From: Fimbriimonadales bacterium | GTDB taxonomy: Bacteria > Armatimonadota > Fimbriimonadia > Fimbriimonadales > GBS-DC | Assembly (NCBI GenBank): GCA_025998675.1 | Contig: AP024673.1 | Location: 1,267,221 to 1,331,220 of the forward strand | Length of the DNA: 64,000 nt | Reading direction: 5' to 3' | Part shown: positions 32,891 through 40,831 of the stretch, in pieces | Position numbering within the stretch: position 1 is the stretch's first letter | How the letters are laid out: every line of letters begins with the position of its first letter | Made by a program: the position numbers and the translations under genes | Notes under the pieces: generated by a model | The model's database searches: none | The model's input: only the letters and a program-made list of their open reading frames with translations | Told to the model about the DNA's origin: nothing

Positions 32891-34546
32891 CTACGGCGCA
32901 GGATAGACGGGCGCGAACATAAGCGCCATCAGCAGCTCCAGCGCGCGGGGCGGCTCGGGCGGCGTGAGGCTCGTGACGCGATTGGGGTCGATCTGCGCGG
33001 CGCGACGGATGGCTTGATCCGCCTCGCGCACCTTGCGCAGCTCGGTATACACATACGACGCGCCGACCTGCGCCCACGCCGTGTCGCGCGCCAGCTCCAG
33101 CGCCTTGTTCAGCGCGGTCTCCGCCTGGCGCAGGGTCTCCTCGCTGGGGCGATTGCCGTCGCGTTTGGTCGTGTACGCCTCGAACGCATGGCTCATCGCG
33201 ATACCCAGATGCGCGGGGGCGTAATCCGGGCGCGCCGCTAACGCCAGCTCGAACCACTCGCGCGCGGTTGCAAGCAGGTCTTCCTCGCCAGGACGCAGTC
33301 CGTCGATGAGGTTCAGCATCCCGCGCAGCTGGTACGCCTCCGCCATCAGCGGATCCAGCTCCAGCGTGCGCCAGAAGGCGTCTTTCGCGCGGTCGAACTC
33401 GCGGTTGTTCACAAAGCTCCAGTAGCGCATGAAGGCGACTTGCGGGCTGTTGTCGCTCAGCCCCTGCGCCTGTGCGGCGAGCCTGCCGACGGTCGTCGCG
33501 CGGCGTCCCAGCATCGCGAGGTTCGCCTGCGCCGCCAGCAGCGCGCGCGACTCTTTATCGAGCTTTTCCGCCTCCGCGAAGGCGCGCTCCTGCTCGCGCG
33601 TGTCGTTGAGCAGGTGCGCCGCCAGCCCGCGTATCGCGTAGGTGTAGTCGTTGGCGACGCCGCGCCGGACGGCTGTGTTCGTAATCACAATCACATCGCG
33701 CAGCCTGCCCGCGTGCAGGTAGGCGTACGCCAGCAGGTTCAGGTAGCGCGCGTTGGACGGTTCGCGCTCGGTGAGCGCAAGCAGGTCGTTGACGCTCTGC
33801 CCCGCCTGCCCCTCCGCAATCAGCAGCATCGTGCGGGCGACGATGGCTTCGGGCGTGCGCGAATCGCCAATCGCTTTCAGGCGCATCTGGTTAATTTTGT
33901 GCTGAGCGTCAATCGCGTTGCGCAGCAGCTCGCGTTCGTTGCGGGCGTTTTTGGCGCGGCGCAGGCTCGCCGCCACGCGCAGCTCCTGCGTCTCCAGCGA
34001 GTCGGGATAGAGCCGCGCGAGGTCTTCCACCGCCTCGTCCGCTTCGCTGGCGCGTCCCAGCCGCAGCAGGGTCTGAATCTGCAGCACGCGCGCCTCGCGG
34101 TGCGTCGAATCGGCTTTGAGGGCGACCCGCGTGTGATAGAGGGCGTCTTCGAACTTGCCGTCGGCGAACGCCGCGCGCGCCTGCTCGTAGTGATACGGCG
34201 CGCCCTGCCCCACGCCGTTGTCAATAATCAGGCGCAGCTCTTTCGACGCGCTCCTGCCGCCCTCCAGGAACGCCACAATCTTCAGCCGTCGCTCGCCCTC
34301 GGTGTCGGTAATCGTGTCCCATTCGTATTCGTAGGGCGTGCTGTCGTCCACCTCGCGCAGTGCGCCGTCCACCTGAAACTCCACGCGCTCCACCAGCCGC
34401 TCCGACTGCACCCGCGCGACGACTTTCACGATTCCCTTAATACTCGCGCCGTCTTCGAGGCTGACCGTAATCGTTGCGTCCGACTTCGGCTGCGCCAGCA
34501 CGCTTGTGAGCAGCGCCAGCCAGCCGATGTGCCTGATTGCCTTCAT
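32891..34546 (-). CDS. Exported TPR-repeat protein with N-terminal Ig-like domain
   Basis: The 551-residue protein starts at the ATG giving a signal peptide (to about residue 20). Residues 25-110 form an Ig-like beta domain of the type that follows 'VERVEFQVDG', and the rest is TPR-like helices (for example residues 130-190 and 330-520). It probably acts as an extracytoplasmic scaffold. The long upstream open frame to 35197 is antisense to another gene and is not used. It is contiguous with ruvA. Confidence 0.8.
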   Translation of the reverse strand: MKAIRHIGWLALLTSVLAQPKSDATITVSLEDGASIKGIVKVVARVQSERLVERVEFQVDGALREVDDSTPYEYEWDTITDTEGERRLKIVAFLEGGRSASKELRLIIDNGVGQGAPYHYEQARAAFADGKFEDALYHTRVALKADSTHREARVLQIQTLLRLGRASEADEAVEDLARLYPDSLETQELRVAASLRRAKNARNERELLRNAIDAQHKINQMRLKAIGDSRTPEAIVARTMLLIAEGQAGQSVNDLLALTEREPSNARYLNLLAYAYLHAGRLRDVIVITNTAVRRGVANDYTYAIRGLAAHLLNDTREQERAFAEAEKLDKESRALLAAQANLAMLGRRATTVGRLAAQAQGLSDNSPQVAFMRYWSFVNNREFDRAKDAFWRTLELDPLMAEAYQLRGMLNLIDGLRPGEEDLLATAREWFELALAARPDYAPAHLGIAMSHAFEAYTTKRDGNRPSEETLRQAETALNKALELARDTAWAQVGASYVYTELRKVREADQAIRRAAQIDPNRVTSLTPPEPPRALELLMALMFAPVYPAP

Positions 34547-34609
34547 AACAGAAAGCCCATTCGCGCCATTCGGGACGATTCCTGCAGTCGCTTCAGGTAG
34601 AATCGCGTC

Positions 34610-35254
34610 ATGACCGAGCTGTATCACCCGTCGCTGACGGCGTATCTGGAGAGTCTGGTGGAGCGTCCGCATCCGCTGTTGCTGGAGATGGAGCGACGCG
34701 CCGCCGAGACAAACTTCCCGATTGTGGGTCCCGTGGTGGGACAGATGTTTTACTGGCTGACGCGCCTTGTGGGCGCCCGGCGCGTGTTCGAGCTGGGCAG
34801 CGGCTACGGCTACTCGACGGCGTGGTTCGCGCTGGCGGTGCGCGAGAACGGCGGCGGCACAGTGCATCACACGGTGTGGGACGCCGAGCTGTCGCGGCAG
34901 GCGCAGGAATACCTTACGCAGATGGGGCTGGGAGACCTGACGACCTACCATGTGGGCGAGGCGGTGGAGACGCTCCAGCAAGTCGGCGGAGAGTACGACA
35001 TCATCTTCTGCGACATCGACAAGGCAGGCTACCCCGCGTCGCTGCCAGTGGTGAAGCGCCATCTGCGCGTGGGCGGGCTGATGCTCTATGACAACACGCT
35101 CTGGAGCGGGCGCGTGTGGGACGCACAGGACGCTTCGGAGGCGACCGAAGCCATCCGCGCGCTCACCCATCAGATGACGCGCGACCCTGACCTGCAAACC
35201 GTGCTGCTGCCGATGCGCGACGGCGTGCTGGCGGCGATAAAACTGCGCCCATAG
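34610..35254 (+). CDS. Class I SAM-dependent O-methyltransferase
   Basis: The 214-residue protein resembles the caffeoyl-CoA/catechol O-methyltransferase group: VFELGSGYGYSTAWFA (SAM loop), FCDIDKAGYP and YDNTLWSGRV (metal-binding aspartates). The substrate is unknown. A TAGAAT box (34598-34603) ends 6 bases before the ATG, so it is probably leaderless. Confidence 0.88.
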   Translation: MTELYHPSLTAYLESLVERPHPLLLEMERRAAETNFPIVGPVVGQMFYWLTRLVGARRVFELGSGYGYSTAWFALAVRENGGGTVHHTVWDAELSRQAQEYLTQMGLGDLTTYHVGEAVETLQQVGGEYDIIFCDIDKAGYPASLPVVKRHLRVGGLMLYDNTLWSGRVWDAQDASEATEAIRALTHQMTRDPDLQTVLLPMRDGVLAAIKLRP

Positions 35255-35271
35255 GGTACAATTCCGTTAGA

Positions 35272-35946
35272 GTGAACGAGTCTATCTGGACAATTCCGCT
35301 GTTTCCACTGGAGACAGTGTTGTTTCCGTACACGGCGTTGCCGTTACACATCTTTGAGCCGCGTTATCGGGAAATGGTGATGCACTGTCTGGAAACGGAT
35401 TCGCCGTTTGGGGTGGTCTTAATCCGCGAGGGTCGCGAGGTGAGCGACCCGGAGGTTCAGCTGCATGAGGTCGGCACGCTGGCGCGGATTGGACGCCTGC
35501 GTCGTCAGCCGGACGGCAGGCTGCATCTGCTGGCGATTGGCGAGGAGCGGTTCCAGATTGTGCGCGTGATTCGCCACGAGGCGCCCTATCTCAAGGCGCA
35601 TGTGCGGCTGTGGCGCGACCACGAGCCGTTCGACTGGGACGCGGAACAGCAGTACGCCGACGCGGTGGCGCAGCGCTTCCGTGAGTTTCTGCGCCTCGCG
35701 CTGGACGCGGGCGGGCTGCGTGTGGAGGAGATCGAACTGCCCCACAGCCCCACCGCGCTCTCGTTCGCAATTGCAGGCACGCTCCAGCTGGAGATGCCCC
35801 TGCGCCAGTACCTGCTGGAGCTGCAGGACGCCCGCGAGCGGCTGCGACTCGTCGATCAGATTCTGGAAACCTTAACCAGCGCGCTCGCGTCAGAAATCCT
35901 GCCGTACAACCCGGACCACTGGCGCGAATATGTGAATCCCAATTAA
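35272..35946 (+). CDS. LON substrate-binding-domain protein
   Basis: The 224-residue stand-alone Lon N-terminal (PUA-like) domain opens with IPLFPLETVLFPYTALPLHI and FEPRYREMV. No ATPase or protease part is present. Such proteins may bind substrates or regulate Lon; the role is unknown. The start is GTG, and a TACAAT box (35257-35262) ends 9 bases before it. It abuts the following gene. Confidence 0.9.
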   Translation: MNESIWTIPLFPLETVLFPYTALPLHIFEPRYREMVMHCLETDSPFGVVLIREGREVSDPEVQLHEVGTLARIGRLRRQPDGRLHLLAIGEERFQIVRVIRHEAPYLKAHVRLWRDHEPFDWDAEQQYADAVAQRFREFLRLALDAGGLRVEEIELPHSPTALSFAIAGTLQLEMPLRQYLLELQDARERLRLVDQILETLTSALASEILPYNPDHWREYVNPN

Positions 35947-35958
35947 GTGAGGCAGGCG

Positions 35959-37128
35959 ATGATTGAAGGTACGGTCAAAATCGTAGGAGGTCGTGAGAAA
36001 AAGCTGCAACACGGCTACCCGTGGGTGCAGCGCGGGGAAATCTCGGAGGTAGCGGGCGCGCCGACGCCCGGCGCACTGGTGCGGATTGTCAACTTCCGCA
36101 ACGAAACGCTCGGCGTTGGCACTTACAACCCCCAGAGCCGCTTCCCCGTGCGCGTGCTGACTACCGAAGACGAACCGATTGACCGCGCGTTCTTCGAGCG
36201 GCGGCTGGAGCATGCCCTGCGCCACCGTGAGCGCGTGGTGCAGGATACGAACGCGATGCGTCTCCTGTTCAGCGAGTCGGACGGGCTGCCCGGACTGATT
36301 GTCGACCAGTACGCCGAGTACCTGGTGGTGCAGGTGCGCACGCTGGGGATGGAGCGACTCAAGGATGTGTGGCTGCCGACTCTGATTGAGCGGCTGGAGC
36401 CGAAGGGGATTATCGAGCGCAGTGAGATGGCGAGCCGTGCGGAGGAGGGTCTGGAGCCGTTCGCGGGCGTTTTGCACGGGGACGCGCCCGAACTCATCGA
36501 GATTGAAGAGAGCGGGCTGGTGTTCCTCGTGCCGACCGACGCGGGGCGCAAGACGGGCTTTTACATTGACCAGCGCGAGAACCGCCGTCGACTGGCGCAG
36601 CAGGTGCGCCCCGGCGAGCGCGTGCTGGACTTGTTTTGCTACACGGGCGCGTTCGCGCTCTACGCCGCGCGCGCGGGCGCCTACGCCCTCGGCGTCGACA
36701 TCCTGCCCGACGCGATTGACCTTGCGGAGGTACACGCGCGGCGCAACGGGCTGGAGGCGCACTGGATTGTCGAAAACGCCTTCGACTGGCTGCCTCAGGC
36801 GATAGAACAGGGCGCGCAGTTCGACTGGATTGTGCTGGACCCGCCCGCGATTGCCAAACGCCACGACCAGAAAGACTCGCTCCGCTGGGCGGTCTGGAAG
36901 CTGGTCTACCACGCGCTACCGCTGCTGGCGGAGGGCGGGCGGATGGTGGTGTGCAGCTGCGCCTACCAGTTGAGCCTGACCGAGATGCTGGACACCGTGC
37001 GCCTGGCGGCGACCGACCGCACCATCCCGCTGTTTGTGGAGGAGATTACCTTCCAGGCGCCCGACCACCCGTACCTGCTCCAGTTCCCAGAAAGCCTCTA
37101 CTTGAAGTGCCTCTGGACGCGGGTTTAA
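35959..37128 (+). CDS. Class I rRNA methyltransferase, RlmI-like (PUA + SAM domain)
   Basis: The 389-residue protein has an N-terminal PUA domain (GREKKLQHGYPWVQRGEI), KTGFYIDQRENR, the SAM motif VLDLFCYTGAFALYAA and the DPPA catalytic motif, as in RlmI (m5C1962 of 23S rRNA). ATG 35959 follows GAGG; GTG 35947 is in frame. The stop codon TAA (37126-37128) is the first three bases of an inserted family B element, yet the protein end looks complete. Confidence 0.92.
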   Translation: MIEGTVKIVGGREKKLQHGYPWVQRGEISEVAGAPTPGALVRIVNFRNETLGVGTYNPQSRFPVRVLTTEDEPIDRAFFERRLEHALRHRERVVQDTNAMRLLFSESDGLPGLIVDQYAEYLVVQVRTLGMERLKDVWLPTLIERLEPKGIIERSEMASRAEEGLEPFAGVLHGDAPELIEIEESGLVFLVPTDAGRKTGFYIDQRENRRRLAQQVRPGERVLDLFCYTGAFALYAARAGAYALGVDILPDAIDLAEVHARRNGLEAHWIVENAFDWLPQAIEQGAQFDWIVLDPPAIAKRHDQKDSLRWAVWKLVYHALPLLAEGGRMVVCSCAYQLSLTEMLDTVRLAATDRTIPLFVEEITFQAPDHPYLLQFPESLYLKCLWTRV

Positions 37129-37284
37129 GTGCCGTTGCGCGAGAATTGCGACATGCACATGCAGCACCGTCTTTATGGAGTGCGGAAGCGGAGCTTCCGC
37201 GAGGCTGAAGCTCCCGCTTCAGCACTCCAAATCACGCGCATGCGCGGACATGGGAGTCGCTAAAATTCACTGCAAAGACACTTA
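37126..37284. repeat. MITE-like family B element with core C, supplying two stop codons
   Basis: The left end is TAAGTGCCGTTGCGCGAGAA; the inverted right end is TTCACTGCAAAGACACTTA. Core C is at about 37172-37229. The outermost TAA is the stop of the + rRNA methyltransferase gene, and the outermost TTA is the stop of the - permease gene. TA at both ends fits a TA target duplication. Confidence 0.85.
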
Positions 37285-37908
37285 GACCTCCACGCGCAGG
37301 GCGGCGGCAGGGGGCATTTTGGCGGCGCGAATGGCGGGCAGGATGGTGGCGACGACCGTCACCACGACGCCGACCGCCATCGACTGCCCCAGCAGCGTGA
37401 GCAGCTCCAGCGGCGTCGCCGCGCTCCACACGCCCCCGCCCAGCCGAAACAGGTTAATCACAAACACCAGCAGCCAGCCCACGAAAAACCCAATCGCCGA
37501 CGCCACAATCCCAAGCAACCCCGCCTCCAGAAAGAAGAGCTTGACCACAAACGAATCGAGCGCGCCCAGACACTTCATCGTACCAATCTCCTTGTAGCGC
37601 TCCGTGACTGCCATCAGCATCGAGTTCGAGATGCCGACGGTGGACATCAGCAAGCTCATCACCACCAGCCATGTCTGGCGCGTGGCGGTCTCAATCGCGG
37701 CGGGGTCGTTGGGGTCTAACGGGGGCGCGTAGAGCGCGGCGGCGCGCACTGCCGTGAAAAAGGCGATCCCCAGCATCACGCCCGCGGCGGTAATCAGCGC
37801 GCGTAGAAAGCGCACGCGAATATTGAGCAGGCTGATTCGAAACGCCACCGAGAGCGGCAGCTGCACCTGCTTGCGAATTGCGCCTGTGTGCCCCTGTTGC
37901 GTACTCAT
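37282..37908 (-). CDS. FtsX-like ABC transporter permease
   Basis: The 208-residue protein, starting at an ATG that overlaps pqqD by 4 bases, has an N-terminal membrane helix, a short loop instead of the usual MacB periplasmic domain, and three C-terminal helices with the FtsX hallmark SMLMAVTERYKEIGTMKCLGA and the end PAIRAAKMPPAAALRVE. No ATPase is in the window. It is last in the tatA-unknown-pqqD-permease operon. Its stop comes from a family B element. Confidence 0.85.
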   Translation of the reverse strand: MSTQQGHTGAIRKQVQLPLSVAFRISLLNIRVRFLRALITAAGVMLGIAFFTAVRAAALYAPPLDPNDPAAIETATRQTWLVVMSLLMSTVGISNSMLMAVTERYKEIGTMKCLGALDSFVVKLFFLEAGLLGIVASAIGFFVGWLLVFVINLFRLGGGVWSAATPLELLTLLGQSMAVGVVVTVVATILPAIRAAKMPPAAALRVEV

Positions 37909-38291
37909 AGTCGTTTCTTCGAGTAGGCGATAAAGCCCCGTCGCGCGAGTGTGTTCAGAAAGGCGAACAGCGACAGCTCCGCCTCGCGCCGCTCCAGCGT
38001 GTATTGCTGCGCGAGGCGTTGCACGATGCTCTCTACCGCGTGCTTGCCGTCGCACATCGCCCACACCGCGCTGCCGATTTCGTCCAGCTCGATTCGATGT
38101 TCGCGGGGCAGCTTGAATATCCTGCTGAACCAGCCGAAAACGCCGCGCGGCTTGAGCGGCACAATCAGCGTGTAGACGCCGTCGGGACGCTGCTCGAAGC
38201 GCACGAGCGCGTTGCGGATGGGATAGAGGCGCAAGACCTGCCGCCGATCGACCTGCGGCGCGGGGCGTTTGAACAATCGCTTCAGCAGCAT
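37905..38291 (-). CDS. PqqD-family peptide-chaperone-like protein
   Basis: The 128-residue protein contains a PqqD-like winged-helix domain in its second half (LDEIGSAVWAMCDGKHAVESIVQRL ... LFAFLNTLARRGFI split over residues 70-122). PqqD domains present RiPP precursor peptides to modifying enzymes. No pqqA, radical-SAM or lanthionine gene is nearby. It sits between an unknown gene and an FtsX-type permease with overlaps on both sides. Confidence 0.8.
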   Translation of the reverse strand: MLLKRLFKRPAPQVDRRQVLRLYPIRNALVRFEQRPDGVYTLIVPLKPRGVFGWFSRIFKLPREHRIELDEIGSAVWAMCDGKHAVESIVQRLAQQYTLERREAELSLFAFLNTLARRGFIAYSKKRL

Positions 38292-39220
38292 ACCGTGCGC
38301 GCCATCACCTCCTCCAGCAGGTTCGAACGAAACGGGCTATAGTGCTGGATGTGGAACACGGTATTGCGCGGCTGGCATAGCCATGCAACGGCGCGCACGC
38401 GCCATGCGGGCAGCCGCAGGCGCGCCAGCCCCACCACGCATTCAGTCGCCAGCGCGCCCAGCCCCAGGCGCGTGGTCAGGTGGACGCCGGAATCGTTCTC
38501 ACTCCATGTGAACGGTTCGCGCACGCCGCGCCAGCCCCGCCAGCGCAGCCAGTGGTCCACCCACTCGGCGAACTCGTAGCCTTTGATCAGCTGTTCCGCG
38601 CGGGCGACGCGCTCCAGAATGAGCCGCTCGTGCCGCCGCACCAGCGTCAGGCGCGTTTGACCCGTGATGACCTGCGCTTTTTCGAGGCGGAAGTCGGCGG
38701 GCGCCGCGCTGTGCAGCCCATACAGGCTCCACTCCACCCACCCCTCTTCGTCGGGCGCGACGCGCAGGCTCTCGAACATCGGGCGCGCCTGCTGGAACAG
38801 CGCGTCGTGCTTGGATGCGGCACGCAACTGCATCAGCACGATGATGTGGTTGTCGGGGTCGCGCTGGATGCGTCCGACGGCGCGTTCGTCGGAACGCCAG
38901 CGGAACTCGATGCAGTGGTCGTCGACGGGGTGCAGTGTGGCGTGGAACGGCTGGCGCGCCTTGCGCTTGGCGCGTTCTAACTTCGCCAGAAACTGCTGCA
39001 ACACATAGGCGAGGTCAGTCTTGCGGCGCGTGCGGCTCCATTTGAGGTCGAACTCCATGCTGTGGGGGGAGCCGATTTGCAGAAAGCCTTCCCGCCAGTC
39101 GCCTGAGTAGCCTTTGAGGAACCAGTCAGGCGGCGCATCCAGCCGCAGTCCCTGCCACCCGATGCGTGTGGGCAGCGCATCGGATGCGCTGGAGACGCCT
39201 GCCCGACGCGCGGTGTTCAC
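38282..39220 (-). CDS. Unknown protein linked to tatA and pqqD
   Basis: The start chosen is GTG (39218-39220), overlapping the tatA stop by 4 bases (GTGA), giving 312 residues. It overlaps pqqD by 10. The protein is soluble, Trp- and Arg-rich, and ends in a Cys-Cys pair. I recognise no family. The tight overlaps suggest a functional unit with PqqD and the permease. The upstream extension to 39424 is the tatA region in another frame and is not coding. Confidence 0.75.
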   Translation of the reverse strand: MNTARRAGVSSASDALPTRIGWQGLRLDAPPDWFLKGYSGDWREGFLQIGSPHSMEFDLKWSRTRRKTDLAYVLQQFLAKLERAKRKARQPFHATLHPVDDHCIEFRWRSDERAVGRIQRDPDNHIIVLMQLRAASKHDALFQQARPMFESLRVAPDEEGWVEWSLYGLHSAAPADFRLEKAQVITGQTRLTLVRRHERLILERVARAEQLIKGYEFAEWVDHWLRWRGWRGVREPFTWSENDSGVHLTTRLGLGALATECVVGLARLRLPAWRVRAVAWLCQPRNTVFHIQHYSPFRSNLLEEVMARTVCC

Positions 39221-39390
39221 TTCTGTGCCTGTTCCGCCTCGTCTTCCGTGCGGGTGGCGCGACGAAATTCGGTGAGCGCTTCGCCGATGGAGCGCGCCAG
39301 TGCGGGCAGGCGCGATGCGCCAAACAGCACCAGCACAATCACCAGCAGAATCATCCACTCCTGCGTGCCCATGTATCCCAGAATCGGCAT
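39217..39390 (-). CDS. tatA: Twin-arginine translocase TatA/E-like subunit
   Basis: A 57-residue protein starts at the ATG 39388-39390. It has an N-terminal membrane helix (MILLVIVLVLFGASRLPALA), the conserved Phe-Gly with the amphipathic helix after it, and an acidic tail. GGAGG lies 10 bases before the ATG and a TATACT upstream. TatA forms the pore for folded Tat substrates such as the superoxide dismutase at 15098. No tatC is present. Confidence 0.88.
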   Translation of the reverse strand: MPILGYMGTQEWMILLVIVLVLFGASRLPALARSIGEALTEFRRATRTEDEAEQAQK

Positions 39391-39466
39391 GCTTGGTATT
39401 CCTCCAGCGCATAGTATACCCCATGCGCGCGATGTTCGGTTTCCATGCGTTTGCGGGCGGCGCGCC

Positions 39467-39621
39467 TTATACCAGCGACGCCGTCAATTATACCAATCTG
39501 TCGGTCATAGTCGCAAAACGGCGATTTACGGAGTGCGGAGCGGAGCTTCAGCGCTCCAAAAGACGTACCTCGCGCACGCATAGGTAGAGCGGCTGCTGAA
39601 AACTTACTGCAATGATACTTG
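39467..39621. repeat. Hybrid element: family A left end(s), short core C, family B right end
   Basis: A partial A left end (TTATACCAGCGACGCC, 39467) is followed by a complete one at 39488 (TTATACCAATCTGTCGG). A shortened core C (about 39529-39559) follows, then a family B-type right end (GCTGCTGAAAACTTACTGCA to GATACTTG). This looks like recombination between the two families. Nothing else is coding here. Confidence 0.65.
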
Positions 39622-39655
39622 GACGGTCTCTTATTCCGTTCCCCCAAAAATGGTG

Positions 39656-39661
39656 TATAAT
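39656..39661 (+). promoter_or_regulatory. -10 box of the lectin/dockerin gene
   Basis: TATAAT about 61 bases upstream of the start; TTCCGT at 39634-39639 could be a -35 with a 16-base spacer. Confidence 0.55.
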
Positions 39662-39722
39662 ACGCTACAGGGGGCGCGATGCGGCTCCCTTCTACAACAC
39701 TCTTTTGGAGGAGGTCAAGTAG

Positions 39723-40424
39723 ATGCAAACCGTGCGATGGATCTGGGAGCGCGTCGCGATGAGTACGCGATTGAGTGGTGTGTTGCTGACGGGACTGATG
39801 GCGCTAACGGCGTTGATGGCACAACCGGTGTACTGGGAAGGAAACGGGCATTATTACGAGTTCGTTCTCAGCAGCTCAATCTCATGGCCAAATGCTCGTA
39901 GCCAGGCAGAACAGCGGACTTACCAGTGTCGTCGTGGGTACCTGGCAACGATTACCTCTCAAGCAGAGCAAGACTTTGTCTGGAACCTGTTCCTCGCGAA
40001 TCACCCCTGTGGCGGCACAGCAACTAGACAGTTCTATCTGGGGGGATATGAGGATCCTGCGGGGAGTGGAAACTGGTACTGGGTCACTGGAGAACCGATG
40101 GCTTTTACTTACTGGCAGCCAGGGGAACCGAATAATCGGGGTTCTGAGACGGTGATTGCACTCGGGTTGTATTGCTCAGGACGCTGGAATAATGTTCCCC
40201 CCTCTGGAGCTTGGGGAGCGCGCGGCTATATCGTTGAGTACGGCGAAGCCAGCACCAATGGCGATGTGGATCAGAACGGTTGTGTAGACGATGCCGATCT
40301 GCTTGCGATGCTGTTTGCTTTCGGGCAGTCAGGTTCGGGATTGCCAGAGGATGTCAACTGCGACGGCACGGTGGACGACGCCGACCTGCTGATTGTGCTG
40401 TTCAACTTCGGCAGTGGGTGTTAG
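39723..40424 (+). CDS. Secreted C-type-lectin-like protein with dockerin-like repeats
   Basis: A 233-residue protein. Residues 15-33 form a signal peptide. Residues 37-173 resemble a C-type lectin domain (GYLATITSQAEQDFVW, FTYWQPGEPNN, WNNVP). Residues 179-233 hold two dockerin/EF-hand-like calcium repeats (GDVDQNGCVDDADLLAML and DVNCDGTVDDADLLIVL). AGGAGG lies 8 bases before the ATG. It probably binds carbohydrate outside the cell. The low-copy cysteines could form disulfides. Confidence 0.85.
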   Translation: MQTVRWIWERVAMSTRLSGVLLTGLMALTALMAQPVYWEGNGHYYEFVLSSSISWPNARSQAEQRTYQCRRGYLATITSQAEQDFVWNLFLANHPCGGTATRQFYLGGYEDPAGSGNWYWVTGEPMAFTYWQPGEPNNRGSETVIALGLYCSGRWNNVPPSGAWGARGYIVEYGEASTNGDVDQNGCVDDADLLAMLFAFGQSGSGLPEDVNCDGTVDDADLLIVLFNFGSGC

Positions 40425-40454
40425 CCTGCTTGCCTCTGAGGCATCGGCTCCCCC

Positions 40455-40486
40455 TTGACTCTCCACTCGACTGCAGGGTGTATACT
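40455..40486 (+). promoter_or_regulatory. Promoter of the truncated MerR gene, long spacer
   Basis: TTGACT (40455-40460) and TATACT (40481-40486) are 20 bases apart, the over-long spacing typical of MerR-controlled promoters. The start codon lies 9 bases after the -10 box. Confidence 0.6.
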
Positions 40487-40495
40487 ATCCGTACC

Positions 40496-40594
40496 ATGAA
40501 GCGGCTCTGGCAGATTGGGGAACTGGCGAAGTGTGCAGGAGTCAGGGTCTCCACCCTGCGCTATTATACCAAATACACAGTCAAAGTTCGTTAG
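40496..40594 (+). pseudogene. MerR-family regulator truncated by a family A element
   Basis: The start encodes MKRLWQIGELAKCAGVRVST followed by LRYY, the canonical MerR helix-turn-helix beginning. Directly after LRYY the family A left end (TTATACCAAATACACAG, 40564) enters, and the frame stops at 40594. The rest of the gene is not found beyond the element, so it is lost rather than just interrupted. Confidence 0.8.
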
Positions 40595-40822
40595 TTATAC
40601 CAACTGCGCTGTCAGACTTCGTAATTACCGTGCGTCTACAGCCAGAGCCACGCGTGTTTTGCCCTCACCCCCAGCCCCTCTCCCGCCGTGCGGGAGAGGG
40701 GAGCCGTGTGTGCGGCGCGCGACGCGCTATCCCCCTCTCCCAACCCTTTGGGAGAGGGGGACAAGGGGGTGAGGGCTACAGGCGTCGACGCTTTACGAAC
40801 TCTGACCCGCCGATTGGTATTA
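40564..40822. repeat. Family A element carrying REP-like D sequence
   Basis: Two successive A left ends (40564 and about 40596) are followed by CCCTCACCCCCAGCCCC-type hairpins (40660-40775) and an inverted right end (TGACCCGCCGATTGGTATTA). The inner part is the same as the element at 56489-56752 but in the opposite orientation. Confidence 0.8.
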
Positions 40823-40831
40823 CACACGCGC

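Noticed and set aside
34547-35197. N-terminal extension of the TPR protein
   Set aside because: It is antisense to the O-methyltransferase; the ATG at 34546 gives a proper signal peptide.
37905-38291. PQQ biosynthesis cluster
   Set aside because: Only a PqqD-like domain is present; pqqA, pqqB, pqqC and pqqE are absent (the PqqC-fold gene at 2882 is TenA by its Asp44/Cys135/Glu205 set).
39391-39466. Additional small gene upstream of tatA
   Set aside because: No start with a ribosome site and no recognisable protein; the gap contains only the tatA leader and repeat ends.
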